From the NCBI GenBank assembly GCA_964456815.1, contig CAYWCO010000066.1, positions 1-6,364 on the forward strand: a stretch of DNA of 6,364 nucleotides, in the 5' to 3' direction. Positions 1-6,359 of this stretch are shown piece by piece. The translations under genes were made by a program, and so were the position numbers. The stretch is from CAVTZP01 sp964456815. GTDB lineage: Bacteria > Chloroflexota > Dehalococcoidia > Dehalococcoidales > BS750m-G39. The notes under the pieces are model-generated. The model saw only the letters and a program-made list of their open reading frames with translations, was not told where the DNA came from and did no database searches. The first letter of the stretch is position 1, and every line of letters starts with the position of its first letter.

Positions 1-3
1 CCC

Positions 4-23
4 TTGACAATAGCCTGTATAAT
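4..23 (+). promoter_or_regulatory. Promoter-like hexamers upstream of the small CPTCC gene
   Basis: A perfect TTGACA (4-9) and a perfect TATAAT (18-23) lie just ahead of the small plus-strand gene. Only 8 bases separate them, far less than the 16-18 expected for a sigma-70-type promoter, so they cannot act as a normal pair. The simplest reading is that TATAAT is a real -10 element whose -35 lies left of the window edge. That would put the transcript start near base 30 and give a leader of about 25 bases. TTGACA has no good -10 at 17 bases; the TATAAA at 32-37 is 22 bases away. Sequence match only. Confidence 0.35.
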
Positions 24-43
24 ATGAGGAGTATAAAAAATTT

Positions 44-52
44 AGGAGGGGG
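44..52 (+). promoter_or_regulatory. Strong Shine-Dalgarno site for the 49-residue ORF
   Basis: AGGAGGGGG ends two bases before the ATG at 55. Its AGGAGG core (44-49) leaves a 5-base spacer, within the workable range. It is one of the clearest ribosome binding sites in the window and is a main reason to accept the very short ORF behind it as a gene. Confidence 0.7.
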
Positions 53-54
53 AT

Positions 55-204
55 ATGAAAGTCAAGACTATCGCCATCATTAATATAGTCCTTGGGGTGT
101 TGGTCATTGCTTCCTTTATGTGCCCTACCTGTTGTCCAGAAATCCTGTTCGGGGCCCTGGTCTTAGCTTTCGGCATCGTGCTTTTAGTAAAGCCGAAGAA
201 GTGA
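55..204 (+). CDS. Small hydrophobic membrane protein with a CPTCC motif, function unknown
   Basis: This ORF encodes 49 residues from ATG to TGA and is not a family I recognise. It begins with a lysine-containing stretch (MKVK), followed by a hydrophobic segment at about residues 5-22. A short polar turn, CPTCCPE (23-29), comes next, then a second hydrophobic segment (about 30-45) and a basic tail ending KPKK. This predicts a two-helix membrane hairpin. The lysines at both ends suggest, by the positive-inside rule, that both termini face the cytoplasm and the three cysteines face outside. A single N-terminal signal-like helix with a second anchor is also possible. Evidence for a real gene is the strong ribosome binding site, a -10-like hexamer and the clean membrane pattern; against it are its small size and the lack of a recognised homologue. 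It converges on proS, with the two stop codons one base apart. The cysteines could bind a metal or form disulfides, but nothing in the sequence shows which. Confidence 0.6.
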   Translation: MKVKTIAIINIVLGVLVIASFMCPTCCPEILFGALVLAFGIVLLVKPKK

Positions 205-205
205 C

Positions 206-1909
206 CTAGGCAGTTGTCGTAATAAGCTCTTTGAGCTTTATAGTTAGTTTCTCTAGCGGCACAAGCTCAGCTTCCTTCTGAGAGCGCCGCTTTATCTCCA
301 CGCTGTTTTTCTCCAAGGTACGTGGGCTTATTGTTACCCTCACCGGTATCCCCAGAAGGTCGGCGTCGTTGAACTTTACCCCCGCCGATTCTTTGCGGTC
401 GTCAAAGAGGACTTCCAGACCCTCTGCCTCTAACTCGGCATAGAGGCTTTCGGCGGTAGCGGACACCTTCTCGTTTTCCATAGATAGCGGGCAGAGATAA
501 ACATGATAGGGGGCGATGGACATTGGCCAGATAATGCCCTGAGCGTCGTGGTTCTGCTCTATAACCGCTGCCAGCAATCGGTCAAGCCCGATGCCGTAGC
601 ATCCCATGATGATGGGGTGAGCTGCGCCACCCTGGTCAATAAAAAGGGCGCCCAGCTTTTGACTGAGGAAGGTGCCGAGCTTGAAGACGTGCCCCACCTC
701 AATGCCGCGGGTGGATAATAGCTTGCCCTTGCAACTGGGGCACTCCTCCCCGGCACGAGCCTGGGCGATGTCTATCACCAGGTCAGCCTTAAAATCTCGG
801 GGGTAGTTGACATTTCTGAGGTGGGTCTCTGGCTTGTTGGCGCCGGCGACAAAATTTGCCCCCAGGGTTATGGAATCGTCGGCGATGATTTTAATGCCCT
901 TTATGCCTATGGGCGATGCCGCCCCGGCGACAATACCGGCTTTTATAACCTCAGCCTCGGTGGCGAGGTGGAGGTCAACGCAGCCCAGGGCGTTCTTCAG
1001 CTTGACCTCGTTTACCCCAATGTCCCCCCTGATGACGACGAAGACCAGCTTGCCGTCGGCGATATAAAATACGGCTTTGAGGGTGTGGCTCTTGGCTATC
1101 TTGAGGAAGTCGGCTACCTGCTCAATGGTGCTGGCGCCGGGGGTGGCGACCTCTTCAACGGGCAACGGCTCCCCGCTTTCTATTTTGCCCTTTTTGCTCT
1201 CCGCCTTCTCCACATTGGCTGCGTAGTGGCACTTCTCGCAGTAGATAATCTCGTCCTCCCCGCCCTCGGTGACAACCATGAACTCGTGGGACTCCTTGCC
1301 GCCGATGGCGCCGCTGTCAGCCTCAACCAGCAGGCTGGGCAGCCCGCAGCGGTCGTAGACATTTTTATAAGCCGTGAGCATCTTGGCGTAGCTCCGGTCC
1401 AGCCCCTCTTCATCGGTGTCAAAGCTGTAGAGGTCTTTCATTAAGAACTCGCGGACTCTGATTAAGCCCCCTCTGGGGCGGGGCTCGTCGCGGAACTTAC
1501 TCTGGATTTGATATAGGAGCAGGGGCAGGTCGCGGTAGCTCTGGACGTTATACTTGACCAGCTCGGTGATGACCTCTTCGTGGGTTGGGCCCAGGGCTAG
1601 TTTGCGCTCCCTGCGGTCAGTGAGGGTGAAAAGCCCCTTGCCGAAAGCCTGGTCTCTCCCCGTTTTCTGCCACAGCTCTATGGGCTGGAGGACGGGCATA
1701 GATAGTTCCTGCCCCCCCGCTTTATCCATCTCGTCGCGGATGATATCGGCTATTTTCCGGAGCACCCGCCACCCCAGGGGCAGGTAGGAATAGACGCCAG
1801 CCGCCACCTGATGAATCATCCCCGCCCTCAGCAGTAGCCGGTGGCTGACTGTCTCCGCCTCAGCCGGCGTCTCTCTTTGTGTCTTACCGAAGAGCTTTGA
1901 TAGGCGCAT
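206..1909 (-). CDS. proS: Prolyl-tRNA synthetase, bacterial type with editing domain
   Basis: This cytoplasmic class II synthetase charges tRNA-Pro with proline using ATP. Its 567 residues match the usual bacterial ProS (E. coli 572). The motif 1 region is near 39-53. The THEE substrate loop is at 109-112, and motif 2 (FRDEPRPRGGLIRVREF) is at 139-155. Motif 3, with GCYGIGLDR, starts at 436. The anticodon-binding domain runs from about 465 to the end. Between motifs 2 and 3 lies the inserted editing (INS, YbaK-like) domain, about 225-385. K278 sits where the E. coli editing lysine K279 lies, and GIVAGAASP (325-333) matches the substrate loop, so clearance of mischarged Ala-tRNA-Pro is probably retained. 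Two CxxC pairs (C224/C227 and C390/C393) flank this insert and may bind zinc (inference). The ATG is 15 bases after the TM2 gene's stop, and no good Shine-Dalgarno is visible, so translation may depend on read-through from that gene. The gene ends in TAG. Confidence 0.97.
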   Translation of the reverse strand: MRLSKLFGKTQRETPAEAETVSHRLLLRAGMIHQVAAGVYSYLPLGWRVLRKIADIIRDEMDKAGGQELSMPVLQPIELWQKTGRDQAFGKGLFTLTDRRERKLALGPTHEEVITELVKYNVQSYRDLPLLLYQIQSKFRDEPRPRGGLIRVREFLMKDLYSFDTDEEGLDRSYAKMLTAYKNVYDRCGLPSLLVEADSGAIGGKESHEFMVVTEGGEDEIIYCEKCHYAANVEKAESKKGKIESGEPLPVEEVATPGASTIEQVADFLKIAKSHTLKAVFYIADGKLVFVVIRGDIGVNEVKLKNALGCVDLHLATEAEVIKAGIVAGAASPIGIKGIKIIADDSITLGANFVAGANKPETHLRNVNYPRDFKADLVIDIAQARAGEECPSCKGKLLSTRGIEVGHVFKLGTFLSQKLGALFIDQGGAAHPIIMGCYGIGLDRLLAAVIEQNHDAQGIIWPMSIAPYHVYLCPLSMENEKVSATAESLYAELEAEGLEVLFDDRKESAGVKFNDADLLGIPVRVTISPRTLEKNSVEIKRRSQKEAELVPLEKLTIKLKELITTTA

Positions 1910-1924
1910 CGCTTTTGAAGGGTC

Positions 1925-2191
1925 TTACCACTTCGTAATAAGCTTACCTTCCTTGTCCTTCATGAGTCCGGCAACGGCATATATAAAGTCAATGAGTGCC
2001 CAAATCCCAACCGCGCCAAGAAAGAAGAAACCAATCCCAAAGATCCAGAAAGTTGACCATCCTATAATGCTTAAGACGAGCATCACAACTGCCGTTCCGG
2101 TCTTACCCAGATAGAATCGGTGAGCGCCAAGTGAGCCGAGAAACCACGCAAGCAAGGTAACTGCAAGTCTTGATTTTGATGAAACCGCCAT
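1925..2191 (-). CDS. TM2-domain small membrane protein
   Basis: This 88-residue protein carries the TM2 domain (Pfam PF05154 family). The hallmark GAHRFYLGK is at residues 22-30, preceded by a hydrophobic stretch at 9-21. Two membrane segments follow (about 33-46 and 48-73); the second contains the typical GIWALIDFIY ending (62-71). A charged tail, KDKEGKLITKW, closes the protein. TM2 proteins are common in bacteria and often sit beside unrelated genes; their biochemical role is not established, so none is assigned here. The start is well supported by AAGGAGG nine bases upstream. It lies between ispG and proS, 103 bases after ispG and 15 bases before proS. A hand count gives about 47% G+C, lower than the flanking genes. 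Low G+C partly reflects hydrophobic codons, but together with the separate leader it fits a later insertion into an older operon. Confidence 0.9.
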   Translation of the reverse strand: MAVSSKSRLAVTLLAWFLGSLGAHRFYLGKTGTAVVMLVLSIIGWSTFWIFGIGFFFLGAVGIWALIDFIYAVAGLMKDKEGKLITKW

Positions 2192-2200
2192 TTTTGTTTT

Positions 2201-2207
2201 CCTCCTT
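2201..2207 (-). promoter_or_regulatory. Shine-Dalgarno site of the TM2 gene
   Basis: Read on the minus strand this is AAGGAGG, nine bases ahead of the ATG at 2191. It is a near-perfect site and fixes the start of the TM2 gene. It contrasts with the weak or absent sites ahead of dxr, ispG and proS. Confidence 0.8.
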
Positions 2208-2233
2208 TTTCTTGTTGTTTGGAGTTATTGTGT

Positions 2234-2262
2234 ATTAAACCACATTGGGGAGGTTTATTCTA
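2234..2262 (-). promoter_or_regulatory. Weak candidate promoter in the ispG-TM2 gap
   Basis: The 103-base gap at 2192-2294 is the only sizeable intergenic space in the minus-strand cluster and is A+T-rich. On the minus strand it holds TAGAAT (2262-2257), 17 bases, then TTTAAT (2239-2234). The -10 matches consensus at 5 of 6 positions and the -35 at only 3 of 6. If used, it would start a transcript about 40 bases before the TM2 ATG and drive the TM2 gene and proS separately from the upstream genes. No convincing terminator for ispG is present, so read-through from the main operon is equally possible. Confidence 0.2.
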
Positions 2263-2294
2263 GGGGTCTATGATTTTATCTACCTCACCCCCTT

Positions 2295-3341
2295 TTAAAA
2301 CCTCTCCACCTCCGCCATAAGCGCGGTTATAAAGTCCTTCTCCTGAATAGTCTTAATCTTCCTGCCCTTCTTAAACAAAACGGCTCTGCCCTTGCCGCAG
2401 GCGATGCCGATATCGGCGTCCCTGGCTTCTCCCGGCCCGTTGACCACGCACCCCATCACCGCCACCTTGAGCGGCTTGGTAATCTTCATTAGCTCCTTTT
2501 CCACCGCCTCAGCCAGTTTTATGATATCAACCTCAGCCCGCCCGCAGGAGGGGCAGCTGACCAGGACGGGGCCGTGCTGGCGCAGGTTCAGGCTCTTCAG
2601 GATTTCATAGCCGGCAATGACCTCTTCCCTGGGGTGGGCGGTGAGCGAGACCCGGATGGTATCGCCGATGCCCTGGTAAAGAAGGTTGCCTATGCCCACC
2701 GTGCTGCGGATAACGCCTGTCCTTGGTGTGCCGGCTTCGGTAACGCCGAGGTGGAGGGGGTAGGATATCTTTGGGGCGATGCCCTGGTAAGCCTCAATGG
2801 TGGTGGGGACGTCAAAGGCTTTCAGCGAGACCTTTATAAGGTCAAAGTCCAGGCTTTCCAGCAGTTTTATCTGATTTAATACTGTCTCAACCATCTGCCC
2901 GGCGATGCTTAGCCTCGGGTTTTTGGGCTTGGGCAGGCTGCCGGCGTTTACCCCGGTGCGGATGGGGACGCCCCTTTCCCTGGCGGCTTGGACTATTTTT
3001 TTCACCTTTTCCGGCTCACTGATGTTGCCCGGGTTTAAGCGCAGCCCGTCAGCCCCAGCCACCAGCGCCATCAGGGCAAGGCGATAGTCAAAGTGAATAT
3101 CGGCGATTATGGGGGTGGAGATGCCCTCCTTGATGGGCGATATTGCCTCGGCGGCTTCCATATCGGGCACAGCCACCCGCACCAGCTCGCAGCCGCAGTC
3201 CTCAAGCTCCTTTATCTGCCGAATGGTTGCCCTGACGTCTCTGGTGTCGGTCTTGGTCATGGACTGCACCACGATAGGGGCATCGCCACCGACGGTTACC
3301 CCGCCAATCTGAATCGGTTTAGAGCTTCGCCGTGGGTTCAT
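2295..3341 (-). CDS. ispG: 4-hydroxy-3-methylbut-2-enyl diphosphate synthase (GcpE)
   Basis: IspG converts 2-C-methylerythritol 2,4-cyclodiphosphate to HMBPP in the penultimate MEP-pathway step, using a [4Fe-4S] cluster and electrons from ferredoxin or flavodoxin. I use the ATG at 3341, giving 348 residues. The frame is open further upstream, but those extra 47 codons overlap the end of rseP and look unlike IspG, whereas the sequence from MNPRRSSKPIQIGGV onward is typical. The N-terminal TIM-barrel part includes VQSMTKTDT (25-33), ADIHFDYRLA (80-89) and the RLNPGN loop (101-106). The C-terminal part carries the cluster ligands: C263 and C266 in SCPSCGR, C298 in GCVVNGPGE, and E305. These correspond to E. 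coli C270, C273, C305 and E312, each shifted by seven. This is the compact bacterial form without the extra plant/chlamydial domain. The start lies 14 bases after the rseP stop with only a weak Shine-Dalgarno, suggesting coupling. It probably shares a transcript with dxr, an earlier step of the same pathway. Confidence 0.96.
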   Translation of the reverse strand: MNPRRSSKPIQIGGVTVGGDAPIVVQSMTKTDTRDVRATIRQIKELEDCGCELVRVAVPDMEAAEAISPIKEGISTPIIADIHFDYRLALMALVAGADGLRLNPGNISEPEKVKKIVQAARERGVPIRTGVNAGSLPKPKNPRLSIAGQMVETVLNQIKLLESLDFDLIKVSLKAFDVPTTIEAYQGIAPKISYPLHLGVTEAGTPRTGVIRSTVGIGNLLYQGIGDTIRVSLTAHPREEVIAGYEILKSLNLRQHGPVLVSCPSCGRAEVDIIKLAEAVEKELMKITKPLKVAVMGCVVNGPGEARDADIGIACGKGRAVLFKKGRKIKTIQEKDFITALMAEVERF

Positions 3342-3355
3342 GATATTAAACTGTC

Positions 3356-4408
3356 TCAACTTATAATACGTATTATATCCTGGTAGGTGATTACCAGAAT
3401 CAGCGCCATCAGCATAGCGAAGCCGATGAGGTGCACCAGCCCCTCTGTCTTTGGCGCTATTCGCTTGCCCCGCCGCACCCACTCCAGTAGGACAAAAACA
3501 ATCCTGCCCCCGTCTAAGGCAGGGAGGGGGAGGAGGTTGATTATGCCCAGGTTTATGCTGATAAAACCGGTAAGTTCCAGGAGTGGGCTAACCCCGGCTT
3601 TAGCCGCCTCACCGGTGATTTGGGCGATGCCAACCGGGCCTGTCACCTGGGGAAGGGTAGCCCCGATAATCCAGCTCAGCACCTCGTTCTTGAGCAGGAC
3701 GAAGACCTCGACGCATTCGCTGACTCCCATAGGTATCGCCTCCCAGAAGGGGTAGTGTTGGCTAACAGTAGTCCTGTTTGCCAGGGCAAACTCAACGTCG
3801 CGCTCAATGCCCATCGCCCCCTCATTCTCAGGCGGCTTCCACCTCGGTATTAGTTGAAACTCCTCTGTAGTTGAGTCGCTGTGTTCGACCAGTATGGTAA
3901 TTTCCTGCCCCAGGTTGAGGCGGGTGTAACGATGGAGTTCGCTAAAATTATTTATTGCCTTCCCATCTACCTCTAGGATTGTATCCCCAACTTCAATGCT
4001 GGCGCTGGCTGCCGGCGAGCCGGGATTTACTACTGCCACTACCGTTGGTTCAATTACCACGTTATGGGGAATCATAAAGGCGATGGAGAATAAGACCAGG
4101 GGCAGCAAGAGGTTCATTATTGAGCCGGCGCTGAGAACGACCAGCCTGGTGCCGACACCCTTGCCGGCGAAGCTCTTCGGTACCTTTGGGTCTTCCTCCC
4201 CCGCCAGCTTGGTGAATCCGCCCAGGGGTATAGAATTCAGCGAATATAATGTTTCCCCCCTTTTAATTCCGAATATCTTGGGAGGGAAGCCCACGCCGAA
4301 CTCCTCCACCTTTATGCCGTAGGCTTTGGCGGTGGCAAAATGCCCCAGTTCGTGGGCAATAATAAGCAGCGCCAGAACGACCAGAAAGGCGACTATGGCA
4401 ATTATCAT
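3356..4408 (-). CDS. rseP: RseP-family site-2 intramembrane zinc metalloprotease (M50B)
   Basis: This membrane protease cuts substrates within the lipid bilayer. Relatives (RseP, RasP, MmpA) release membrane-bound anti-sigma factors or clear signal-peptide remnants; the substrate here cannot be read from sequence. The 350 residues show the expected order. A first membrane helix (about 2-20) runs into the zinc motif HELGH, with H19, E20 and H23. A second hydrophobic segment lies near 90-113, and a single PDZ domain spans about 115-190 (NPGSPAASASIEVGDTILEV at 128-147). The second catalytic motif NLLPLPALDGG is at 291-301, with D299 as the third metal ligand, and a final helix spans about 325-345. 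One PDZ domain is usual for non-proteobacterial members; E. coli RseP has two. The start overlaps the dxr stop as ATGA, and AGGGGGAG seven bases upstream supports it. Proximity to cdsA and dxr is common and probably reflects an envelope-related operon rather than a shared reaction. Confidence 0.95.
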   Translation of the reverse strand: MIIAIVAFLVVLALLIIAHELGHFATAKAYGIKVEEFGVGFPPKIFGIKRGETLYSLNSIPLGGFTKLAGEEDPKVPKSFAGKGVGTRLVVLSAGSIMNLLLPLVLFSIAFMIPHNVVIEPTVVAVVNPGSPAASASIEVGDTILEVDGKAINNFSELHRYTRLNLGQEITILVEHSDSTTEEFQLIPRWKPPENEGAMGIERDVEFALANRTTVSQHYPFWEAIPMGVSECVEVFVLLKNEVLSWIIGATLPQVTGPVGIAQITGEAAKAGVSPLLELTGFISINLGIINLLPLPALDGGRIVFVLLEWVRRGKRIAPKTEGLVHLIGFAMLMALILVITYQDIIRIIS

Positions 4409-5571
4409 CGCTTATCTCCCCCTAGGTTATCTCCACTAATCAGCTGCGTAACCCTTTCCCTGCCCCAGCTGTCCGCCGCCAGGATTTCCTCCAGTGCGGG
4501 GTGGGATATGGCTTTATGTCCCTCCAGCGCCTGCCCCACCAGTTTGGCGATATCAGTAAACTTGATGCGCCCGGATAAGAAAAGCTCAACGGCTACCTCA
4601 TCGGCGCCGCAGAGGACTGCCGGATATGTCCCTCCCCTCCTTCCCGCCTCAACGGCGAGCTTGAGGCAGGGAAAGCTATTAAAATCAGGCGGCTCAAAGG
4701 TCAGCTCTTTGATACTCTCCCAGTCAAGTTTGGGGAGTTCGGGGTTGGGCAGGCGCTCAGGATAAGATAGGGCGTATTGAATGGGCAGGCGCATATCGGG
4801 GCAGCCTAGCTGGGCTTTAACCGAGCCGTCGCTGAACTCAACCATGGAGTGGATAATGCTCTGGGGGTGGACCAAGACAGCGATGCTTTCAAAGGGCATG
4901 TCAAAGAGCCAGCGGGCTTCAATTACCTCAAGCCCCTTGTTCATCAGGGTCGCCGAGTCAATGGTGACCTTTTTCCCCATCCGCCACGATGGGTGTTTCA
5001 GCGCCTGCTCTGCCGTAACCTTTTTTAGCCGGGCTGGCGAATAGCTACGGAAAGGTCCGCCGGAGGCGGTGAGGATAATCTTAGTCGGCTTCTCCTGCTC
5101 ACCCTTAAGGCATTGCCATATGGCGCTGTGCTCGCTGTCAACGGGCAGAATCTTTGCCCGGTTTCGCTCTGCCTCAGCGGTGATAATCTCCCCGGCCATG
5201 ACCAGCGATTCCTTGTTGGACAGGGCGATTATCTTACCGGCTCTTACTGCCGCCAGCGTCGGCTGGAGCCCCCATTTCCCCGAGGTGGCTATGACCACGA
5301 TATCTACCTCAGGGTGGCTTGCCATTTCTTCCAGCGATAGGAACTCGTATTCGGCACCGGAGGGGCGAGCCTTTTTATCCTGAAAATAGACGGAGGAATA
5401 GATAAATCGTGGTTGGAACTGGCTGATTTGCCTGGTCAGCAAATCAAGGTTCTTCCCCGCCGCCAGCCCTATAATGCGAAAACGCTGGGGGTGGGCGCTA
5501 ATTATTTCTAGGGTTTGACGACCGATGGAGCCGGTTGAACCGAGGACGGCTACCCGCTTTATATTGCCCAT
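4405..5571 (-). CDS. dxr: 1-deoxy-D-xylulose 5-phosphate reductoisomerase
   Basis: Dxr rearranges and reduces DXP to 2-C-methyl-D-erythritol 4-phosphate with NADPH and a divalent metal, the first committed step of the MEP pathway and the target of fosmidomycin. With the ATG at 5571 it has 388 residues, typical of the family. A longer open frame to 5880 is rejected because its first 103 codons are out-of-frame cdsA sequence. The NADPH loop GSTGSIG is at 11-17, and ALSNKESLVMAG at 116-127. The metal ligands are D145 and E147 (in DSEH) and E215. Substrate-binding residues are S170, H193 and W196 (HPSWRMGKK) and N211-K212 (NKGLE). These align with E. coli D150, E152, E231, S186, H209, W212, N227 and K228. 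No Shine-Dalgarno is visible and the start lies inside the end of cdsA (13-base overlap), so translation is probably coupled to cdsA. The stop overlaps the rseP start. Confidence 0.97.
   Translation of the reverse strand: MGNIKRVAVLGSTGSIGRQTLEIISAHPQRFRIIGLAAGKNLDLLTRQISQFQPRFIYSSVYFQDKKARPSGAEYEFLSLEEMASHPEVDIVVIATSGKWGLQPTLAAVRAGKIIALSNKESLVMAGEIITAEAERNRAKILPVDSEHSAIWQCLKGEQEKPTKIILTASGGPFRSYSPARLKKVTAEQALKHPSWRMGKKVTIDSATLMNKGLEVIEARWLFDMPFESIAVLVHPQSIIHSMVEFSDGSVKAQLGCPDMRLPIQYALSYPERLPNPELPKLDWESIKELTFEPPDFNSFPCLKLAVEAGRRGGTYPAVLCGADEVAVELFLSGRIKFTDIAKLVGQALEGHKAISHPALEEILAADSWGRERVTQLISGDNLGGDKR
4416..4423 (-). promoter_or_regulatory. Shine-Dalgarno site of rseP inside the dxr 3' end
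   Basis: On the minus strand this reads AGGGGGAG, seven bases before the rseP ATG at 4408. It lies within the last codons of dxr, so rseP has both its own ribosome site and an ATGA overlap with dxr. It supports the chosen rseP start. Confidence 0.65.
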
Positions 5572-6359
5572 ATAACGTAATAGTATACCACTACGCCGGC
5601 AAAGACAACGCTGTCTATCCTGTCCAGAAAACCGCCGTGCCCCGGAATTATCCGGCTCGAGTCCTTCACCCCCATGTTGCGCTTGAGCAGGGACTCCACC
5701 AGGTCGCCGAGCTGTCCGAAGATGCTGACCACTATGCCGAGGACTACCATCTGCCAGTAACTGATGGGTATCAGCAGGGTAAAGAGCAAGCTGGCTATAA
5801 TGGCACCAAAGACGCCGGCGATGGTCCCTTCCCATGTTTTTCCTGGACTGATTCGGGGGGCAAGCTTGTGCCTCCCCCACGCCCTGCCGACAAAGAAGGC
5901 GGTGGTGTCAGAAGCGAAGGTGACGAACAGGGCGAAGAATACCCAGTTCCTGCCGTCGTCCAGGCCCCTTAGGGCTACAAAGTAGCTTAGTAGCCAGCCG
6001 ATGTACAGGATTCCGGCTAAGGTCCACGCCCAGCCGATAAAAGCCCCCTCCTTTTTCGGGCGCCCGAGAAGCCAGATCAGGGACAGCGCCACGCCTGAGG
6101 TTAAAAGGAGTGGTATAAGAAAGTCATAGTTGAAATGGGGGCTTATGATAAAGAGTAGCGTCCAGAGCAGCCCGAAGTAGGTGAGCGGTGGTATCTTTGC
6201 TCCAGCCACCAGTTTGTAGAATTCAAAGGCAGCCAGCACCCCCCAGATAGCCACCAGAACGGTGAATGCGGGGAAAGGATATTCTGGTCGGGAAAACCAG
6301 ACGGCAGCGATTAAGAGAGGAATGCCCCACAGCCCGGTTATAACCCTTTGCCTCAACAT
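5559..6359 (-). CDS. cdsA: Phosphatidate cytidylyltransferase (CDP-diacylglycerol synthase)
   Basis: CdsA joins CTP and phosphatidic acid to give CDP-diacylglycerol, the precursor of bacterial glycerophospholipids, at the cytoplasmic membrane. The protein has 266 residues and is largely hydrophobic, with about seven or eight membrane segments (the first at about 7-22). The family signature is complete near the C-terminus: SLLKR (223-227), KD (232-233), PGHGGFLDR (239-247) and D249. An upstream conserved block begins ASDTTAFFVGR (149-159) and continues to SPGKTWEG (171-178), also typical of CdsA. The start MLRQRVITGLWGIPL resembles the usual N-terminus and leaves only five bases to the window edge, so its ribosome site and upstream neighbour cannot be seen. 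In comparable operons uppS lies directly upstream. The stop lies 13 bases inside dxr. An ATG slightly further upstream outside the window cannot be excluded. Confidence 0.95.
   Translation of the reverse strand: MLRQRVITGLWGIPLLIAAVWFSRPEYPFPAFTVLVAIWGVLAAFEFYKLVAGAKIPPLTYFGLLWTLLFIISPHFNYDFLIPLLLTSGVALSLIWLLGRPKKEGAFIGWAWTLAGILYIGWLLSYFVALRGLDDGRNWVFFALFVTFASDTTAFFVGRAWGRHKLAPRISPGKTWEGTIAGVFGAIIASLLFTLLIPISYWQMVVLGIVVSIFGQLGDLVESLLKRNMGVKDSSRIIPGHGGFLDRIDSVVFAGVVVYYYVIWAI

Larger units (their letters stand above)
206..6359 (-). other. Putative operon cdsA-dxr-rseP-ispG-TM2-proS
   Basis: Six same-strand genes follow each other with spacings of -13, -4, +14, +103 and +15 bases. The first four are almost certainly co-transcribed, given the overlaps and the 14-base gap. 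The TM2-proS pair may be part of the same transcript or may start in the 103-base gap. No convincing rho-independent terminator is visible in that gap or after proS. The operon's main promoter must lie to the right of the window. The co-transcription claim rests on gene spacing and on the known clustering of these genes in other bacteria. Confidence 0.7.

Noticed and set aside
169..197. Inverted repeat TTCGGC/GCCGAA with an inner GCTTT/AAAGC hairpin near the end of the small gene
   Set aside because: The stems are short, they overlap each other and coding sequence, and no T-run follows on either strand, so a terminator call is not supported.
224..238. Hairpin AAGCTC-TTT-GAGCTT, a possible terminator for the plus-strand small gene
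   Set aside because: The stem is only 6 bp and what follows (TATAGTTAG) is not a real T-run. It also lies inside the proS coding end, where the sequence is constrained by protein. Possible but too weak to list.
821..1444. A 207-codon plus-strand open frame opposite proS
   Set aside because: It lies wholly antisense to a clearly functional proS, has no family resemblance, and its composition follows from the G+C-rich codons of the other strand. It is a shadow ORF.
2245..2294. G-run/C-run pairing after ispG as a possible terminator
   Set aside because: GGGGT and ACCCC can pair only across a long loop of about 19 bases, and the downstream sequence lacks a T-run.
4340..4765. A 141-codon plus-strand frame across the dxr-rseP junction
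   Set aside because: It is antisense to two intact enzymes and has low-complexity Ser/Leu-rich content typical of shadow frames.
5535..5972. A 145-codon plus-strand frame opposite cdsA and the dxr start
   Set aside because: It is antisense to an intact cdsA, has no recognisable domain and no ribosome binding site that I can see.
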